Source of the DNA: Mangrovicoccus sp. HB161399
GTDB taxonomy: Bacteria; Pseudomonadota; Alphaproteobacteria; Rhodobacterales; Rhodobacteraceae
Reading direction: 5' to 3'
DNA: 64,000 nt
NCBI RefSeq assembly: GCF_013184745.1
Contig: NZ_JAATVU010000014.1
Location: forward strand, 56,971-120,970
The notes under the pieces are model-generated. The model was not told the origin of the DNA, did no database searches, and saw nothing but the letters and a program-made list of their open reading frames with translations. Position numbers and translations under genes: made by a program. Each line of letters begins with the position of its first letter. Position 1 is the stretch's first letter. Shown piece by piece: positions 25,847 through 35,697 of this stretch.

Positions 25847-27210
25847 TGGACGGGACCGTTCTTGTTGCAGATGACGACCGGACGATCCGGACGGTGCTGA
25901 CCCAGGCGCTGACCCGCGCCGGCTGCAAGGTCCATGCGACTTCCTCGCTGATGACGCTTCTGCGCTGGGTCGAGGAGGGCAAGGGCGACCTGGTCATCTC
26001 CGACGTGATGATGCCCGACGGAAACGGGCTGGATGCGCTGCCGAAGATCGCCGAGTACCGGCCGGGACTGCCGGTGATCGTGATCTCGGCGCAGAACACC
26101 ATCATGACCGCGATCCAGGCGGCCGAGGCGGACGCGTTCGACTACCTGCCGAAGCCCTTCGACCTGCCCGACCTGATGAAGCGCGCGGGCAAGGCGCTGG
26201 AGGTCAAGCGCCGCGCGCCGCAGCCGAGGAAAGAGACAGAGCAGGCGACCGGCGACCTGCCGCTCGTCGGCCGCACCCCGGGCATGCAGGCACTCTACCG
26301 CCTGGTGGCGCGGGTGATGAACTCGGAGCTGCCGGTTCTGATCACCGGCGAGTCCGGCACCGGCAAGTCGCTGATCGCCCGCGCGATCCATGACTTCTCG
26401 GACCGCCGCACGATGCCCTTCGTGGTGGTCTCGGCCTCGGATCTGGCCTCCATGGACGGCCCGGCTCAGATCATCGCGCGCGCCCGCGGCGGCTCGATCC
26501 TGTTCGACGAGGTGGGCGATTTCGACGACGAGGCGCAGGCCCGCATCGTGCGCATGCTCGACGGCTTCGGCGATCCGGCGCCGCGCGTGCTGGCGTCCTC
26601 GCAGGGTGATCTCGCGTCGCGGATGGACGAGGGACGCTTCCGCCAGGACCTGTTCTACCGTCTCGGCGGCGTCACCATCGCGGTGCCGTCCCTGCGCGAG
26701 CGCGTCGACGACATCCCGCTGCTGGCCGAGCATTTCCTGACCCGCTCCGAGCGCGACGGCGGCCCGGTCCGCCGCTTCACGCCCGATGCGATGGAAATGA
26801 TCCGAGCATATAGCTGGCCCGGCAACGTCCGCCAGCTGGAGAACACCATCCGGCGCCTGGTGATCACGGCCGGCGAAGAGGACATCACCCGGGCAGAGGT
26901 CGACCAGATCCTGGGCAACCAGCCGGCGATGGAGCCGCTCTCGGGCCGCGGCGACGGCGAGAAGCTGTCCTCCTCGGTCGCCAAGCACCTGCGGCGCTAT
27001 TTCGACCTGCATGGCGGCGTGCTGCCGCCGCCGGGCCTCTACCAGCGGATCCTGCGCGAGGTTGAGCTTCCGCTGATCGAGATCGCGCTCGACGCCACGG
27101 GCGGCAACCAGGCCAAATGTGCCGATCTGCTCGGGATCAACCGCAATACCTTGAGGAAAAAGATCACCGATCTCGATATTCGGGTGACACGCCGGCGCAA
27201 GTTGATGTAA
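25846..27210 (+). CDS. ntrC: Nitrogen regulator NtrC lacking the GAFTGA loop
   Basis: A 454-residue response regulator. The receiver domain has the phosphorylated Asp53 ([10 protein letters not shown]). The AAA+ domain has Walker [10 protein letters not shown] (about 167-175) and Walker [13 protein letters not shown]. The Fis-type helix-turn-helix ([22 protein letters not shown]) is at the C-terminus. Between the AAA+ strand VVVSASD and Walker B, the usual ELFGxxKGAFTGA segment is absent. In Rhodobacter capsulatus NtrC this same lack goes with activation of the housekeeping sigma-70 polymerase instead of sigma-54. Its start overlaps the ntrB stop. Confidence 0.97.
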   Translation: MDGTVLVADDDRTIRTVLTQALTRAGCKVHATSSLMTLLRWVEEGKGDLVISDVMMPDGNGLDALPKIAEYRPGLPVIVISAQNTIMTAIQAAEADAFDYLPKPFDLPDLMKRAGKALEVKRRAPQPRKETEQATGDLPLVGRTPGMQALYRLVARVMNSELPVLITGESGTGKSLIARAIHDFSDRRTMPFVVVSASDLASMDGPAQIIARARGGSILFDEVGDFDDEAQARIVRMLDGFGDPAPRVLASSQGDLASRMDEGRFRQDLFYRLGGVTIAVPSLRERVDDIPLLAEHFLTRSERDGGPVRRFTPDAMEMIRAYSWPGNVRQLENTIRRLVITAGEEDITRAEVDQILGNQPAMEPLSGRGDGEKLSSSVAKHLRRYFDLHGGVLPPPGLYQRILREVELPLIEIALDATGGNQAKCADLLGINRNTLRKKITDLDIRVTRRRKLM

Positions 27211-27280
27211 ACCTGCCACAGCGTGGCGCGAATGCCGCAACAGACGGAATCGCGCCCGAGGTGGGTGTCGGGTGACTTGA

Positions 27281-29530
27281 ATGCGAGCCAATGCGGGCCA
27301 GAGAGCTTGGCGTGATTTGATCTTCCGCCTGGAGCGGGGGCGCATGTCCAATGCCGTGACCCTGGGGCTGGTGCTCCTGGGTCCGGTGATGACGGTGGCG
27401 ACCTATCTGGTGCTGGGCCCGCTCGACCAGGGCGGCAGCGCCCTGTCGCTCCGCCTGATCCTGCTGGCTGATCTCGTCTATGTCCTCGTCATCGCGACTC
27501 TGGTCCTGCGGCGCATCGCCAAGATGGTCGCGGCGCGGCGCGCGAAATCCGCCGGGTCGCGGCTGCACCTGCGGCTGACCGGGGTTTTCGCGCTGGTTGC
27601 GCTGGGGCCGACCGTCCTGGTCGCGGTCTTTGCCGGGCTGACGCTGAATGTCGGTCTCGAAGGCTGGTTCTCCGACCGGGTTCGGCAGGTGGTGGGCACG
27701 TCGCTGGCGGCGGCGCAGGCCTATGAATCCGAACACCGCGACGGTCTGGCCACCGATGCCAGGGCCGTGGCCGATTTCCTCGACCGCCAGCGCCAGCAGA
27801 CCGTGCTGATGTCCGACGGCGATGTCCGCCAGGTGCTGGGCCAGGCCCAGGGCGCGATCCAGCGCGGGCTGAAGGAGGCCTATGTCATTGACGGCGGCGG
27901 CGAGATCCGCGCCCGCGGCGACCGCTCCTACCTGTTCAACTACGAGGAACCGACCGAGGACGAGCTGGCCCGCGCGCGCGGCGGCGAGACGGTGATCATC
28001 GAGGACTGGGAGCACAACGAATACCGCGCCCTGATCCGGCTGGACGCCTTCGTCGACCGCTATCTCTACGTGTCGCGCACCGTCGATGGCGGCATCCTGA
28101 CCCTTCTGGACGACACCCAGGCGACCGCGACTTTCTACAACCAGCTGGAGACCGAGCGCGGCCGGCTGCTGTTCGAATTCGGCCTGATCTATCTCGGCTT
28201 CGCGCTGATCCTGATCCTGGCCTCGATCTGGCTGGGCCTCTGGTTTGCCGAGCGCCTGTCCAAGCCGGTCGGCCGCCTCGCCTCGGCAGCGCAGCGCGTC
28301 GGGCAGGGCCATCTGAACGTCAAGGTGCGCGAGGAGGACGGCGATGACGAAATCGCCATGCTCGGCCGGATCTTCAACCAGATGACCCGCGAGCTGAGCC
28401 AGCAGCGCGAGAGCCTGATCCACAGCGCCACCGAGACCGAGGCGCAGCGGCGGCTGTTCGATTCCGTGCTGGGCTCCGTCAGCGCGGGCGTGATCGGGCT
28501 CGATGCGGCGGGCAAGGTGGAATTCGTCAACCGTTCCGGGCGGATGATGCTTGATCTCGAAGGGTTCGAGCCCTCGGGCCAGGAGCTGGGCGAGATCGTC
28601 CCGGAATTCGCCGAACTGCTTGACACGCTGCGCACGGGCCGCCGCGGGCAAGTCCAGCAGGAGCTGAAGCTGCGCCGCCACGGCGCGCTGGAAAGCGTGC
28701 TGGTGCGCATGGGCGAGCGGCGCGGCGACGACGGCGAGCCAGAGGGATTCGTGATCGCCTTCGACGACGTGACGGAACTGGTTTCAGCGCAGCGCACGGC
28801 GGCCTGGGGCGACGTGGCCCGGCGGATCGCGCACGAGATCAAGAACCCGCTGACCCCGATCCAGCTGTCGGCGGAGCGGGTGAAGCGCAAGTTCTCCCGC
28901 GAGGTGGCCGAGCCCGAGAAGCTGGGCGAGCTGACCGACGTGATCGTGCGCCAGACGGAGGATCTGCGCCGGATCGTCGACGAGTTTTCGAAATTCGCGC
29001 GGATGCCCGAGCCGAACGCGACGCGTCAGGACCTGGCCGCGCTGCTGCGCGAGGCTGTGACGCTGCAGAAGGCCGGCAATCCGCAGGTCCGGATCAGCAC
29101 GGATCTGCCCGAGGGGCCGGTCTGGGGCGATGTCGACAAGACGCTGATCGCGCAGGGCCTGACGAACCTGATCAAGAACGCCATAGAGGCGACCGAGACC
29201 CGCGCCGAGAAGGGTGCGGATTTCGTCCCCGAGCTGCGGATCTCGCTGGCGGCGGGCGCGCCTGGCGGCATGGCCGAGCTGGCCATAGAGGACAATGGCC
29301 CGGGATTTCCCGAGGACCGCTCGCGGCTCTTCGAGCCCTATGTGACGACGCGGGAAAAGGGAACGGGGCTGGGCCTCGCAATCGTCAAGAAGATCGTCGA
29401 GGAACACGACGGCGAGCTGAGGCTGGAAGATGCCGGCGCCTTCGGCGCGGACGGGCACCGCGGCGCGCGGGTGGCGATGCGCCTGCCGATGTGGGCCGAG
29501 AAGTCCGTGCCGGAAGCGGCGGCCGAATGA
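27281..29530 (+). CDS. ntrY: Membrane sensor kinase NtrY
   Basis: A 749-residue sensor kinase. Membrane helices are at about 27-47, 57-77 and 100-125, a periplasmic region of about 160 residues follows, and another helix lies at about 303-330. Then come HAMP (ERLSKPVGRLASAAQRVGQGHLNV), PAS (RRLFDSVLGSVSAGVIGLDAAGKV), H-box [25 protein letters not shown] and HATPase motifs NLIKNAIEAT, DNGPGFPED and GTGLGLAIVKKI. It signals to NtrX in nitrogen and redox responses. ATG 27281 is used; ATG 27344 would remove cytoplasmic residues only. Confidence 0.95.
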   Translation: MRANAGQRAWRDLIFRLERGRMSNAVTLGLVLLGPVMTVATYLVLGPLDQGGSALSLRLILLADLVYVLVIATLVLRRIAKMVAARRAKSAGSRLHLRLTGVFALVALGPTVLVAVFAGLTLNVGLEGWFSDRVRQVVGTSLAAAQAYESEHRDGLATDARAVADFLDRQRQQTVLMSDGDVRQVLGQAQGAIQRGLKEAYVIDGGGEIRARGDRSYLFNYEEPTEDELARARGGETVIIEDWEHNEYRALIRLDAFVDRYLYVSRTVDGGILTLLDDTQATATFYNQLETERGRLLFEFGLIYLGFALILILASIWLGLWFAERLSKPVGRLASAAQRVGQGHLNVKVREEDGDDEIAMLGRIFNQMTRELSQQRESLIHSATETEAQRRLFDSVLGSVSAGVIGLDAAGKVEFVNRSGRMMLDLEGFEPSGQELGEIVPEFAELLDTLRTGRRGQVQQELKLRRHGALESVLVRMGERRGDDGEPEGFVIAFDDVTELVSAQRTAAWGDVARRIAHEIKNPLTPIQLSAERVKRKFSREVAEPEKLGELTDVIVRQTEDLRRIVDEFSKFARMPEPNATRQDLAALLREAVTLQKAGNPQVRISTDLPEGPVWGDVDKTLIAQGLTNLIKNAIEATETRAEKGADFVPELRISLAAGAPGGMAELAIEDNGPGFPEDRSRLFEPYVTTREKGTGLGLAIVKKIVEEHDGELRLEDAGAFGADGHRGARVAMRLPMWAEKSVPEAAAE

Positions 29531-29546
29531 CAAGAAGGATCGAGGC

Positions 29547-30962
29547 ATGAGCGACATTCTGATTGTGGATGACGAAAGGGACATCCGGGAGCTGATCGGC
29601 GACATCCTGGAGGACGAGGGCTTTGCCACCAGGAGGGTGGGCACCTCGGACGACTGCGTCGCGGCGCTGGCAGAGCAGCTGCCGGCGCTGATGATCCTGG
29701 ACATCTGGCTCAAGGACAGCGACATGGACGGGATCGACATCCTGACCAAGGTCAAGCGCGAGACGCCCGAGGTTCCGGTGGTGATCATCTCGGGCCACGG
29801 CAATGTCGAGATCGCGGTCGCCGCGATCAAGCAGGGCGCCTACGACTTCATCGAGAAGCCCTTCAACATCGACCAGCTGCTGGTGGTGATCCGCCGCGCG
29901 ATGGAGACCTCGCGCCTGCGCCGGGAGAATTCCGAGCTGCGCCGGGCGGAATCCACCCCGACCGAACTGGTCGGCTCCTCGCCGGTCTTCCGCTCCTTTC
30001 GCGGCCATCTCGACAAGGTCACGCGGTCGAACGGACGGGTGATGCTGGTGGGCGCGCCGGGCGCGGGCAAGGAAACCGCCGCGCGCTACATCCACCGCAA
30101 CAGCCCGCGCGCAGGCGCGAGCTTCGTCACCATGAACTGCGCCTCGATCGAAGCCGACCGGCTGGAGGCGGCGCTGTTCGGACGCGAATCCGCGGGCCAG
30201 CAGGTGGAGCCGGGACTGCTGGAACAGGCCGACGAGGGCACGCTCTATCTCGACGAGGTTGCGGACCTGTCGCCCGAGACCCAGGGCAAGCTGCTGCGGG
30301 TGCTGGTCGACCAGCGCTTCCAGCGCGTCGGCGGCTCGGCCCAGATCAATGTCGACGTGCGCATCATCTCGGCCACCGCGCGGGATCTCAAGCGCGAGAT
30401 CGCCGCCGGGCGGTTCCGCGAGGAGCTCTACCACCGGCTCAACGTGGTGCCGATCCATGTCCCCGCGCTGGAAGAGCGGCGCAGCGACATCCCCGAGCTC
30501 GCCCGCCATTTCATCGAGATCTTCCACCAGGCCGAGGGCCTGCCCGCGCGCGCGCTCAGCGACGACGCCGCGGCGCTGGTCCAGACCATGAACTGGCCTG
30601 GCAATGTCCGCCAGCTGCGCAACATGATCGAGCGCATCCTGATCCTCGGACAGGAGAAGGGCGACATCGAGCCGGGCGAGCTGCCCGGGCCGGATGCCGG
30701 CAGCGGGGCCGGGACCGAGGAGGAACGGCTGATCCTGTCGAACGCCATCGCGCATCTGCCGCTGCGCGAGGCGCGCGAACTGTTCGAGCGCGAATACCTG
30801 CTGACCCAGATCAACCGCTTCGGCGGCAACATTTCCCGGACCGCGAATTTCGTCGGGATGGAACGCTCGGCGCTCCACCGCAAGCTGAAGTCGCTCGGCG
30901 TGGTCACCTCGGCCAAATCCGGGGCGCGCATCGCCGCACTGGCCGATAGCGGCGAGAATTGA
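29547..30962 (+). CDS. ntrX: Response regulator NtrX
   Basis: A 471-residue regulator. It has a receiver domain (VDDERDIRELIGDILEDEGF, Asp52 in LDIWLKDSDMDG), an AAA+ domain (GAPGAGKETAARYIH, Walker B GTLYLDEVADLS) and a C-terminal Fis-type helix-turn-helix (GGNISRTANFVGMERSALHRKLKSLG). In the loop where sigma-54 activators carry GAFTGA the sequence reads LFGRESAGQQVEPG, as in other alphaproteobacterial NtrX proteins, so it probably does not act through sigma-54 in the classical way. The start ATG 29547 is 16 bases after ntrY and is preceded by AAGGA. Confidence 0.96.
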   Translation: MSDILIVDDERDIRELIGDILEDEGFATRRVGTSDDCVAALAEQLPALMILDIWLKDSDMDGIDILTKVKRETPEVPVVIISGHGNVEIAVAAIKQGAYDFIEKPFNIDQLLVVIRRAMETSRLRRENSELRRAESTPTELVGSSPVFRSFRGHLDKVTRSNGRVMLVGAPGAGKETAARYIHRNSPRAGASFVTMNCASIEADRLEAALFGRESAGQQVEPGLLEQADEGTLYLDEVADLSPETQGKLLRVLVDQRFQRVGGSAQINVDVRIISATARDLKREIAAGRFREELYHRLNVVPIHVPALEERRSDIPELARHFIEIFHQAEGLPARALSDDAAALVQTMNWPGNVRQLRNMIERILILGQEKGDIEPGELPGPDAGSGAGTEEERLILSNAIAHLPLREARELFEREYLLTQINRFGGNISRTANFVGMERSALHRKLKSLGVVTSAKSGARIAALADSGEN

Positions 30963-31016
30963 CCCCGGTCCCCGCTCCGTGTCAGGACGGGGCCGGAGCT
31001 TGTTGAAGGACGCGGA

Positions 31017-32393
31017 ATGAAAGTCATCATCTGCGGCGCGGGCCAGGTCGGCTGGCAGATCGCGCGGCACCTGTCGGCGGAACGCAACGACGTCACCGTG
31101 GTCGACAGCAATCCCGAGCTGGTGCGCCGCGCGACGGACAACCTCGACGTGCAGGGAATCGCGGGCTTTGCCTCCTATCCGGACGTGCTGGCCAATGCCG
31201 GGGCGCGCGATGCCGACATGATCATCGCCGCGACCCATTCGGACGAGGTCAACATGGTCACCTGCCAGGTGGCGCATTCGGTCTTCTCGGTGCCGCGCAA
31301 GATCGCGCGGCTGCGGGCGCAGAGCTATCTCGACGCGATCTATTCCGACCTCTACCGCCGCGACCACCTGCCGATCGACGTGGTGATCAGCCCCGAGCGC
31401 GAGGTGGCCGAGGCCGCTCTGTCGCGCTTCGCGGTGCCGATGGCCTTCGATACCGAGCAGTTCCTCGGCGGCCGCGCGCAGCTGCTGGGCATCGCGCTCG
31501 GCGAAGACTGCCCGGTGCTCGACACGCCGCTGCGCCAGCTGACGGACCTGTTCTCGACCTTGCGCACCGTGGTCGTCGGCGTGCGCCGCGAAGGCACGCT
31601 CTTCGCCCCCGACCCGGGCGACATGCTGTTTGCCGGCGACGAGATCTATGCCTTCTCCCATGTCGACGATGCCGAGCGGACGATGGAGATCTTCGGCAAG
31701 ACCAACCCCAAGCAGGAGCGCGTGGTCATCGTCGGCGGCGGCAATGTCGGGCTGGCCGTCGCGCGGCGTCTGGAGAAGCAGGCCAAGCGCGTCCGCGTCC
31801 GGATGATCGAGCGCGACCGGGCGATTGCGGAACGTGCCGCCGATGCGCTGGAACGGACGATCGTGCTGAACGGCGACGGTCTGGATGCCGAACTGCTGGA
31901 AGAGGCCGGGATCGACCGCGCCGACGCCATCCTGACGGTGACCGACGACGACAAGGTCAACCTGCTGGCCGCCGTGCGCGCCAAGGCCAAGGGCTGTCCG
32001 ATGGCGATCAGCCTGGTCAACGACCCTTCGCTGCTGCCGCTGATGGGGCCATTGGACATCGACGCCTACATCAACCCGCGCTCTACCACGGTGTCCTCGA
32101 TCCTGCGCCATGTCCGCCACGGCCGGGTGCGCGGCGTCTATTCCATCGGCGACGCCGAGGCCGAGATCATCGAGGCGCAGGTGCTGTCGACCTCGCCGAT
32201 CGCGGGCAACGTGATCCGCGACATTCCCTTCCCGGAGGGCGTGCTGGTCGGCGCCGTGCTGAAGGGCCAGACCGTGATCACGCCCAGGGGCGACACGCGG
32301 CTGGAGGAGGGCGACGTGATCTCACTCTTCGCGCTGACCGCGGACATCCCGGAGGTGGAGCGCCTGCTGCAGGTCTCCATCGACTTCTTCTGA
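31017..32393 (+). CDS. trkA: Trk system potassium uptake protein TrkA
   Basis: A 458-residue cytoplasmic gating subunit for K+ uptake. Two RCK units are visible, each with a nucleotide-binding Rossmann motif: IICGAGQVGWQIARHL at about 4-19 and IVGGGNVGLAVARRLE at about 236-251. Each is followed by a TrkA_C domain. The start ATG 31017 has GGA upstream and lies 54 bases after ntrX. It is followed directly by trkH, so the pair makes the K+ uptake system. The link to ntrYX is conserved in relatives. Confidence 0.97.
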   Translation: MKVIICGAGQVGWQIARHLSAERNDVTVVDSNPELVRRATDNLDVQGIAGFASYPDVLANAGARDADMIIAATHSDEVNMVTCQVAHSVFSVPRKIARLRAQSYLDAIYSDLYRRDHLPIDVVISPEREVAEAALSRFAVPMAFDTEQFLGGRAQLLGIALGEDCPVLDTPLRQLTDLFSTLRTVVVGVRREGTLFAPDPGDMLFAGDEIYAFSHVDDAERTMEIFGKTNPKQERVVIVGGGNVGLAVARRLEKQAKRVRVRMIERDRAIAERAADALERTIVLNGDGLDAELLEEAGIDRADAILTVTDDDKVNLLAAVRAKAKGCPMAISLVNDPSLLPLMGPLDIDAYINPRSTTVSSILRHVRHGRVRGVYSIGDAEAEIIEAQVLSTSPIAGNVIRDIPFPEGVLVGAVLKGQTVITPRGDTRLEEGDVISLFALTADIPEVERLLQVSIDFF

Positions 32394-32394
32394 C

Positions 32395-33918
32395 ATGGGT
32401 ATGGACTGGGAGCGGGTGCCGCTCTTCCTCTGGTTCGTCGGCATTGCGGCGCTGGCGATGCTGCCGGTGGCATTGCTGGCGGCGACCGACGGCGACTATG
32501 CGACCGGACGGCCCTTCCTCTACGGCGCGGTGCTGATCTCCAGCGTGGCCTACATGGTGGCGCTGGCGATGAACAACGTGCCGGTGACGAAATTCGCGCG
32601 CAGCCAGCTGCTGGCGCTGCTCGGCGCCTTCACGCTGCTGCCGCTGGTCCTGGCCTGGCCGATGGTCGAGGCGGTGGACGGGCTCAGCTGGCTCGACGGC
32701 TACCTGGAGATGGTCTCGGCCGCCACCACCACTGGCATGACGATGGAGCCCGCGCCGCTGACCTGGAGCCGCGCCGTGCATCTGTGGCGCGCCGAGGTGG
32801 CCTGGCTCGGCGGGCTGCTGATCTGGGTGTCGGCCATCGCCATCCTGGCGCCGCTCAGGATCGGCGGATTCGAGTTGATCCTGCCGCGCAACCGGGAGAT
32901 CCGGAAGCAGGTCCGCTGGATGGGGCAGAAGGCGATCACCCCGCCGCGCCGGGTGCAGCGCGCCTTCAGCCAGCTGGTCGGCGTCTATGTCGGCCTGACC
33001 TTCGCACTGTGGATCCTGCTGATGGTGGTGGGCGAGCTGCCCTTCATCGCGCTGTGCCATGCGATGGCGGTGCTTTCCACCTCCGGCATCTCGCCGGTGG
33101 GCGGGCTGACCGGCGGCGATGCCGGCATCTGGGGCGAGATCGTGATCTTCGGCTTCCTGATCTTCGCGGTCAGCCGCCGCAGCTTTGCCAAGGATCTGCC
33201 CGCGCTCGGCCGCCGCTGGATCTGGCAGGAGCCCGAAGTGCAGGTTGCGGCAGGCGCCGTGGCGCTGGTCACGGTCGTGCTGTTCGTGCGCCATTGGTAC
33301 GTGCTGTTCGAGACCGCCGAGAGCTTCGGCATCGGGCTGATCCCGCGCGCGGTCTGGGGCGCGGTCTTCACCTCCGCCTCCTTCCTGACCACCACGGGAT
33401 TCGTCTCCGAGGAATGGGAGATCGCCCGGCTGTGGTCGGGCCTTTCGACCCCCGGCATGGTGCTGATGGGGCTGGCGCTGATCGGCGGCGGGGTGGCCAC
33501 CTCGGCCGGCGGGGTCAAGCTCCTGAGGATCTACGTGCTCTACAAGCACGGCCAGCATGAATTCTCCCGCCTGATCCACCCCTCGACCGTCGGCGGGGTG
33601 GGCGGAACGCGGCAGCGGATGATCGGGCGGCAGGCAGCCTTCATGGCCTGGCTGTTCTTCATGCTGACCGCGCTGTCGATCACCTTCGTGACCATGGTGC
33701 TCTGCCTGATCGGCCAGTCCTTCGAGACCGCGACCGTGCTGACGCTGGCGGCGATCTCCAATACCGGGCAGCTGACCGACGTCGCGATCATGCCGCCGCT
33801 GGACACCGGGACCCTGTCGGAGAAGACCAAGATGGTGCTTGCCGCGGCCATGGCCCTGGGACGGCTGGAGACTCTGGCGATCATCGCGCTCTTCAACCCG
33901 AATTTCTGGCGGAAATGA
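32395..33918 (+). CDS. trkH: Trk system potassium transporter TrkH
   Basis: A 507-residue integral membrane protein of the TrkH/KtrB family, with about ten hydrophobic segments arranged as repeated M1-P-M2 units. Selectivity-filter type segments include VSAATTTGMTMEPAP, VLSTSGISPVGG and TSASFLTTTGFVSEEWE, each with a Gly in the expected place. It starts one base after the trkA stop, so it is translationally coupled. TrkA gates the channel from the cytoplasm. Confidence 0.95.
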   Translation: MGMDWERVPLFLWFVGIAALAMLPVALLAATDGDYATGRPFLYGAVLISSVAYMVALAMNNVPVTKFARSQLLALLGAFTLLPLVLAWPMVEAVDGLSWLDGYLEMVSAATTTGMTMEPAPLTWSRAVHLWRAEVAWLGGLLIWVSAIAILAPLRIGGFELILPRNREIRKQVRWMGQKAITPPRRVQRAFSQLVGVYVGLTFALWILLMVVGELPFIALCHAMAVLSTSGISPVGGLTGGDAGIWGEIVIFGFLIFAVSRRSFAKDLPALGRRWIWQEPEVQVAAGAVALVTVVLFVRHWYVLFETAESFGIGLIPRAVWGAVFTSASFLTTTGFVSEEWEIARLWSGLSTPGMVLMGLALIGGGVATSAGGVKLLRIYVLYKHGQHEFSRLIHPSTVGGVGGTRQRMIGRQAAFMAWLFFMLTALSITFVTMVLCLIGQSFETATVLTLAAISNTGQLTDVAIMPPLDTGTLSEKTKMVLAAAMALGRLETLAIIALFNPNFWRK

Positions 33919-33992
33919 CCCGGGTCCGCGCCGAAATGCCGGCAATTTGATGTGGATTGCAATATTGCCGCAGCTGCAAATATTTCCCCCGA

Positions 33993-34008
33993 ACCCCCTT
34001 CGGGGGGT
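33993..34008 (+). terminator. Hairpin upstream of hfq
   Basis: ACCCCC (33993-33998) and GGGGGT (34003-34008) form a 6-bp stem, with no T-tract. It could be a weak trkH terminator or part of the hfq leader. Confidence 0.35.
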
Positions 34009-34085
34009 CTGGAACTCGCCTCTGGGGCGCGACATACTCTGGCCGTGAGTATCCGGTCCGCCCAAAACGGAAAGAAAAAAACAAA

Positions 34086-34319
34086 ATGCCGTCAGACAAG
34101 CAAAATCTCCAAGACGCGTTTCTCAATCACGTCCGCAAGACCAAGGTTCCGGTCACGATCTTCCTGATCAACGGTGTCAAGCTCCAGGGCGTGATCACCT
34201 GGTTCGACAATTTCTGCGTGCTGCTGCGCCGCGACGGCCAGTCCCAGCTGGTCTACAAGCATGCGATCTCGACGATCATGCCGAGCTCCCCGATCAATCT
34301 CTACGATGGGGACGACTGA
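34086..34319 (+). CDS. hfq: RNA chaperone Hfq
   Basis: A 77-residue hexameric RNA chaperone for sRNA-mRNA pairing. The Sm1 motif [21 protein letters not shown] and the Sm2 motif YKHAIST are intact. The N-terminal [15 protein letters not shown] carries the proximal-face residues. The start ATG 34086 follows a long A-rich leader (GGAAAG about 10 bases upstream). The C-terminal tail is short, as in other Rhodobacterales. The hflX reading frame begins at its 3' end. Confidence 0.97.
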   Translation: MPSDKQNLQDAFLNHVRKTKVPVTIFLINGVKLQGVITWFDNFCVLLRRDGQSQLVYKHAISTIMPSSPINLYDGDD

Positions 34320-35599
34320 TCGACACCCCAGAGACCGAGGAAAGGCCGACCCGCGCCTTCGTCCTCCATCCCGACCTGAAATCGGAGCGTGACCGGCGGG
34401 ACGCCGGACGCGCGCTGGAAGAGGCCGTGTCGCTGGCTGCTGCCCTGCCGGGCATCGAGCTGGTGGGCCAGGCTGTCGTGCCGCTTGCCAAGCCGCGCGC
34501 CGGATACCTGTTCGGGTCCGGCAAGATGGACGAGCTGGGCGACATGCTGGAGGCCGCAGAGGCCGATCTGGTCCTCGTCGACGGCCCGGTGACGCCGGTC
34601 CAGCAGCGCAACCTGGAAAAGGCCTGGAAAGTGAAGCTCCTCGACCGGACGGGGCTGATCCTGGAGATCTTCGCCGACCGCGCACGCACCCGGGAGGGCG
34701 TGCTGCAGGTGGAGATGGCCGCGCTCAGCTACCAGCGCACGCGCCTCGTCCGCGCCTGGACCCACCTGGAACGCCAGCGGGGCGGTCTCGGATTCGTCGG
34801 CGGCCCCGGCGAGACCCAGATCGAGGCCGACCGCCGCGCCATCGACGAGCAGATCGTCCGGATCAAGCGCCAGCTGGAAAAGGTGGTGAAGACCCGCACG
34901 CTGCACCGCGCGGCGCGCGCCAAGGTGCCCTATCCGATCGTCGCGCTGGTGGGCTACACCAATGCGGGGAAATCCACGCTCTTCAACCGGGTGACCGGGG
35001 CCGAGGTGCTGGCCAAGGACATGCTCTTCGCCACGCTCGACCCGACCATGCGCGAGCTCCAGATCGGTGACGGGCCCAAGGTGATCCTGTCGGACACGGT
35101 GGGATTCATCTCCGACCTGCCGACGCAGCTGGTCGCGGCCTTCCGCGCCACGCTGGAAGAGGTACTGGCCGCCGACCTGATCCTGCATGTCCGCGACATC
35201 TCGCATCCCGAGACCGAGCTGCAGGCGCAGAACGTCACCGACATCCTGGCGAGCCTCGGGGTCGAAAAGGACGTGCCGCTCTACGAGGTCTGGAACAAGA
35301 TCGACCAGCTGCCCGAGGCGGAACGCGAGGAAACCTCGACCCGCGCGGCGCGCAGCGAGGGCATCTTCGCGATCTCGGCGCTGACCGGGCAGGGCATCGA
35401 CACGCTGCTGTCGGCCGTGGCCGAGCAGTTCCAGGACCGCCGCCAGGAAGAGGTGCTGCATCTCGGATTCGGCGATGGCAGGCAGCGCGCCTGGCTCTTC
35501 GAGCAGAACGTGGTGCAGTCCGAGATCCAGACAGAGGACGGGTTCGACGTGACCGTCTTCTGGACCGCCCGGCAGGCCGAGCGCTACCGACGCCTCTGA
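34316..35599 (+). CDS. hflX: Ribosome-associated GTPase HflX (start codon uncertain)
   Basis: A protein of about 427 residues. The N-terminal HflX domain is followed by [15 protein letters not shown] and then the GTPase domain with G1 [13 protein letters not shown]3 [10 protein letters not shown] and G4 NKIDQ. HflX splits stalled ribosomes. The family N-terminus ([14 protein letters not shown]) is encoded from about 34346, yet no ATG, GTG or TTG occurs in frame before GTG 34427, which would delete about 37 residues. I chose CTG 34316, overlapping the hfq stop. A one-base C excess in CACCCC (34324-34329) would instead join the frame to ATG 34306, inside hfq. Confidence 0.85.
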   Translation: MIDTPETEERPTRAFVLHPDLKSERDRRDAGRALEEAVSLAAALPGIELVGQAVVPLAKPRAGYLFGSGKMDELGDMLEAAEADLVLVDGPVTPVQQRNLEKAWKVKLLDRTGLILEIFADRARTREGVLQVEMAALSYQRTRLVRAWTHLERQRGGLGFVGGPGETQIEADRRAIDEQIVRIKRQLEKVVKTRTLHRAARAKVPYPIVALVGYTNAGKSTLFNRVTGAEVLAKDMLFATLDPTMRELQIGDGPKVILSDTVGFISDLPTQLVAAFRATLEEVLAADLILHVRDISHPETELQAQNVTDILASLGVEKDVPLYEVWNKIDQLPEAEREETSTRAARSEGIFAISALTGQGIDTLLSAVAEQFQDRRQEEVLHLGFGDGRQRAWLFEQNVVQSEIQTEDGFDVTVFWTARQAERYRRL

Positions 35600-35603
35600 C
35601 GGC

Positions 35604-35620
35604 GGTTGCAAGCTGCAACC
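35604..35620. repeat. GGTTGCA-N3-TGCAACC palindrome, copy 7 (perfect)
   Basis: All 14 arm bases match; the arms extend to ten bases (35601-35623). It begins two bases after the hflX stop, between the convergent hflX and HxlR genes. Confidence 0.85.
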
Positions 35621-35667
35621 GCCCGGCTGCGCTCCGCAGGGATTGACGGCCCCGCGGCTTTGGCGAC

Positions 35668-35689
35668 CGCCCCGCAGACTTGCGGGGCG
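35668..35689. terminator. Hairpin terminator between hflX and the HxlR gene
   Basis: CGCCCCGCA and TGCGGGGCG pair perfectly over nine bases with a 4-nt loop, eight bases before the HxlR stop. It has no strong T-tract. Confidence 0.55.
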
Positions 35690-35697
35690 TCCGCGTT

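Noticed and set aside
29385..32120. 911-residue minus-strand open frame opposite ntrX and trkA
   Set aside because: It is the complement of well-identified genes and has His/Gln/Asp/Arg-rich shadow composition.
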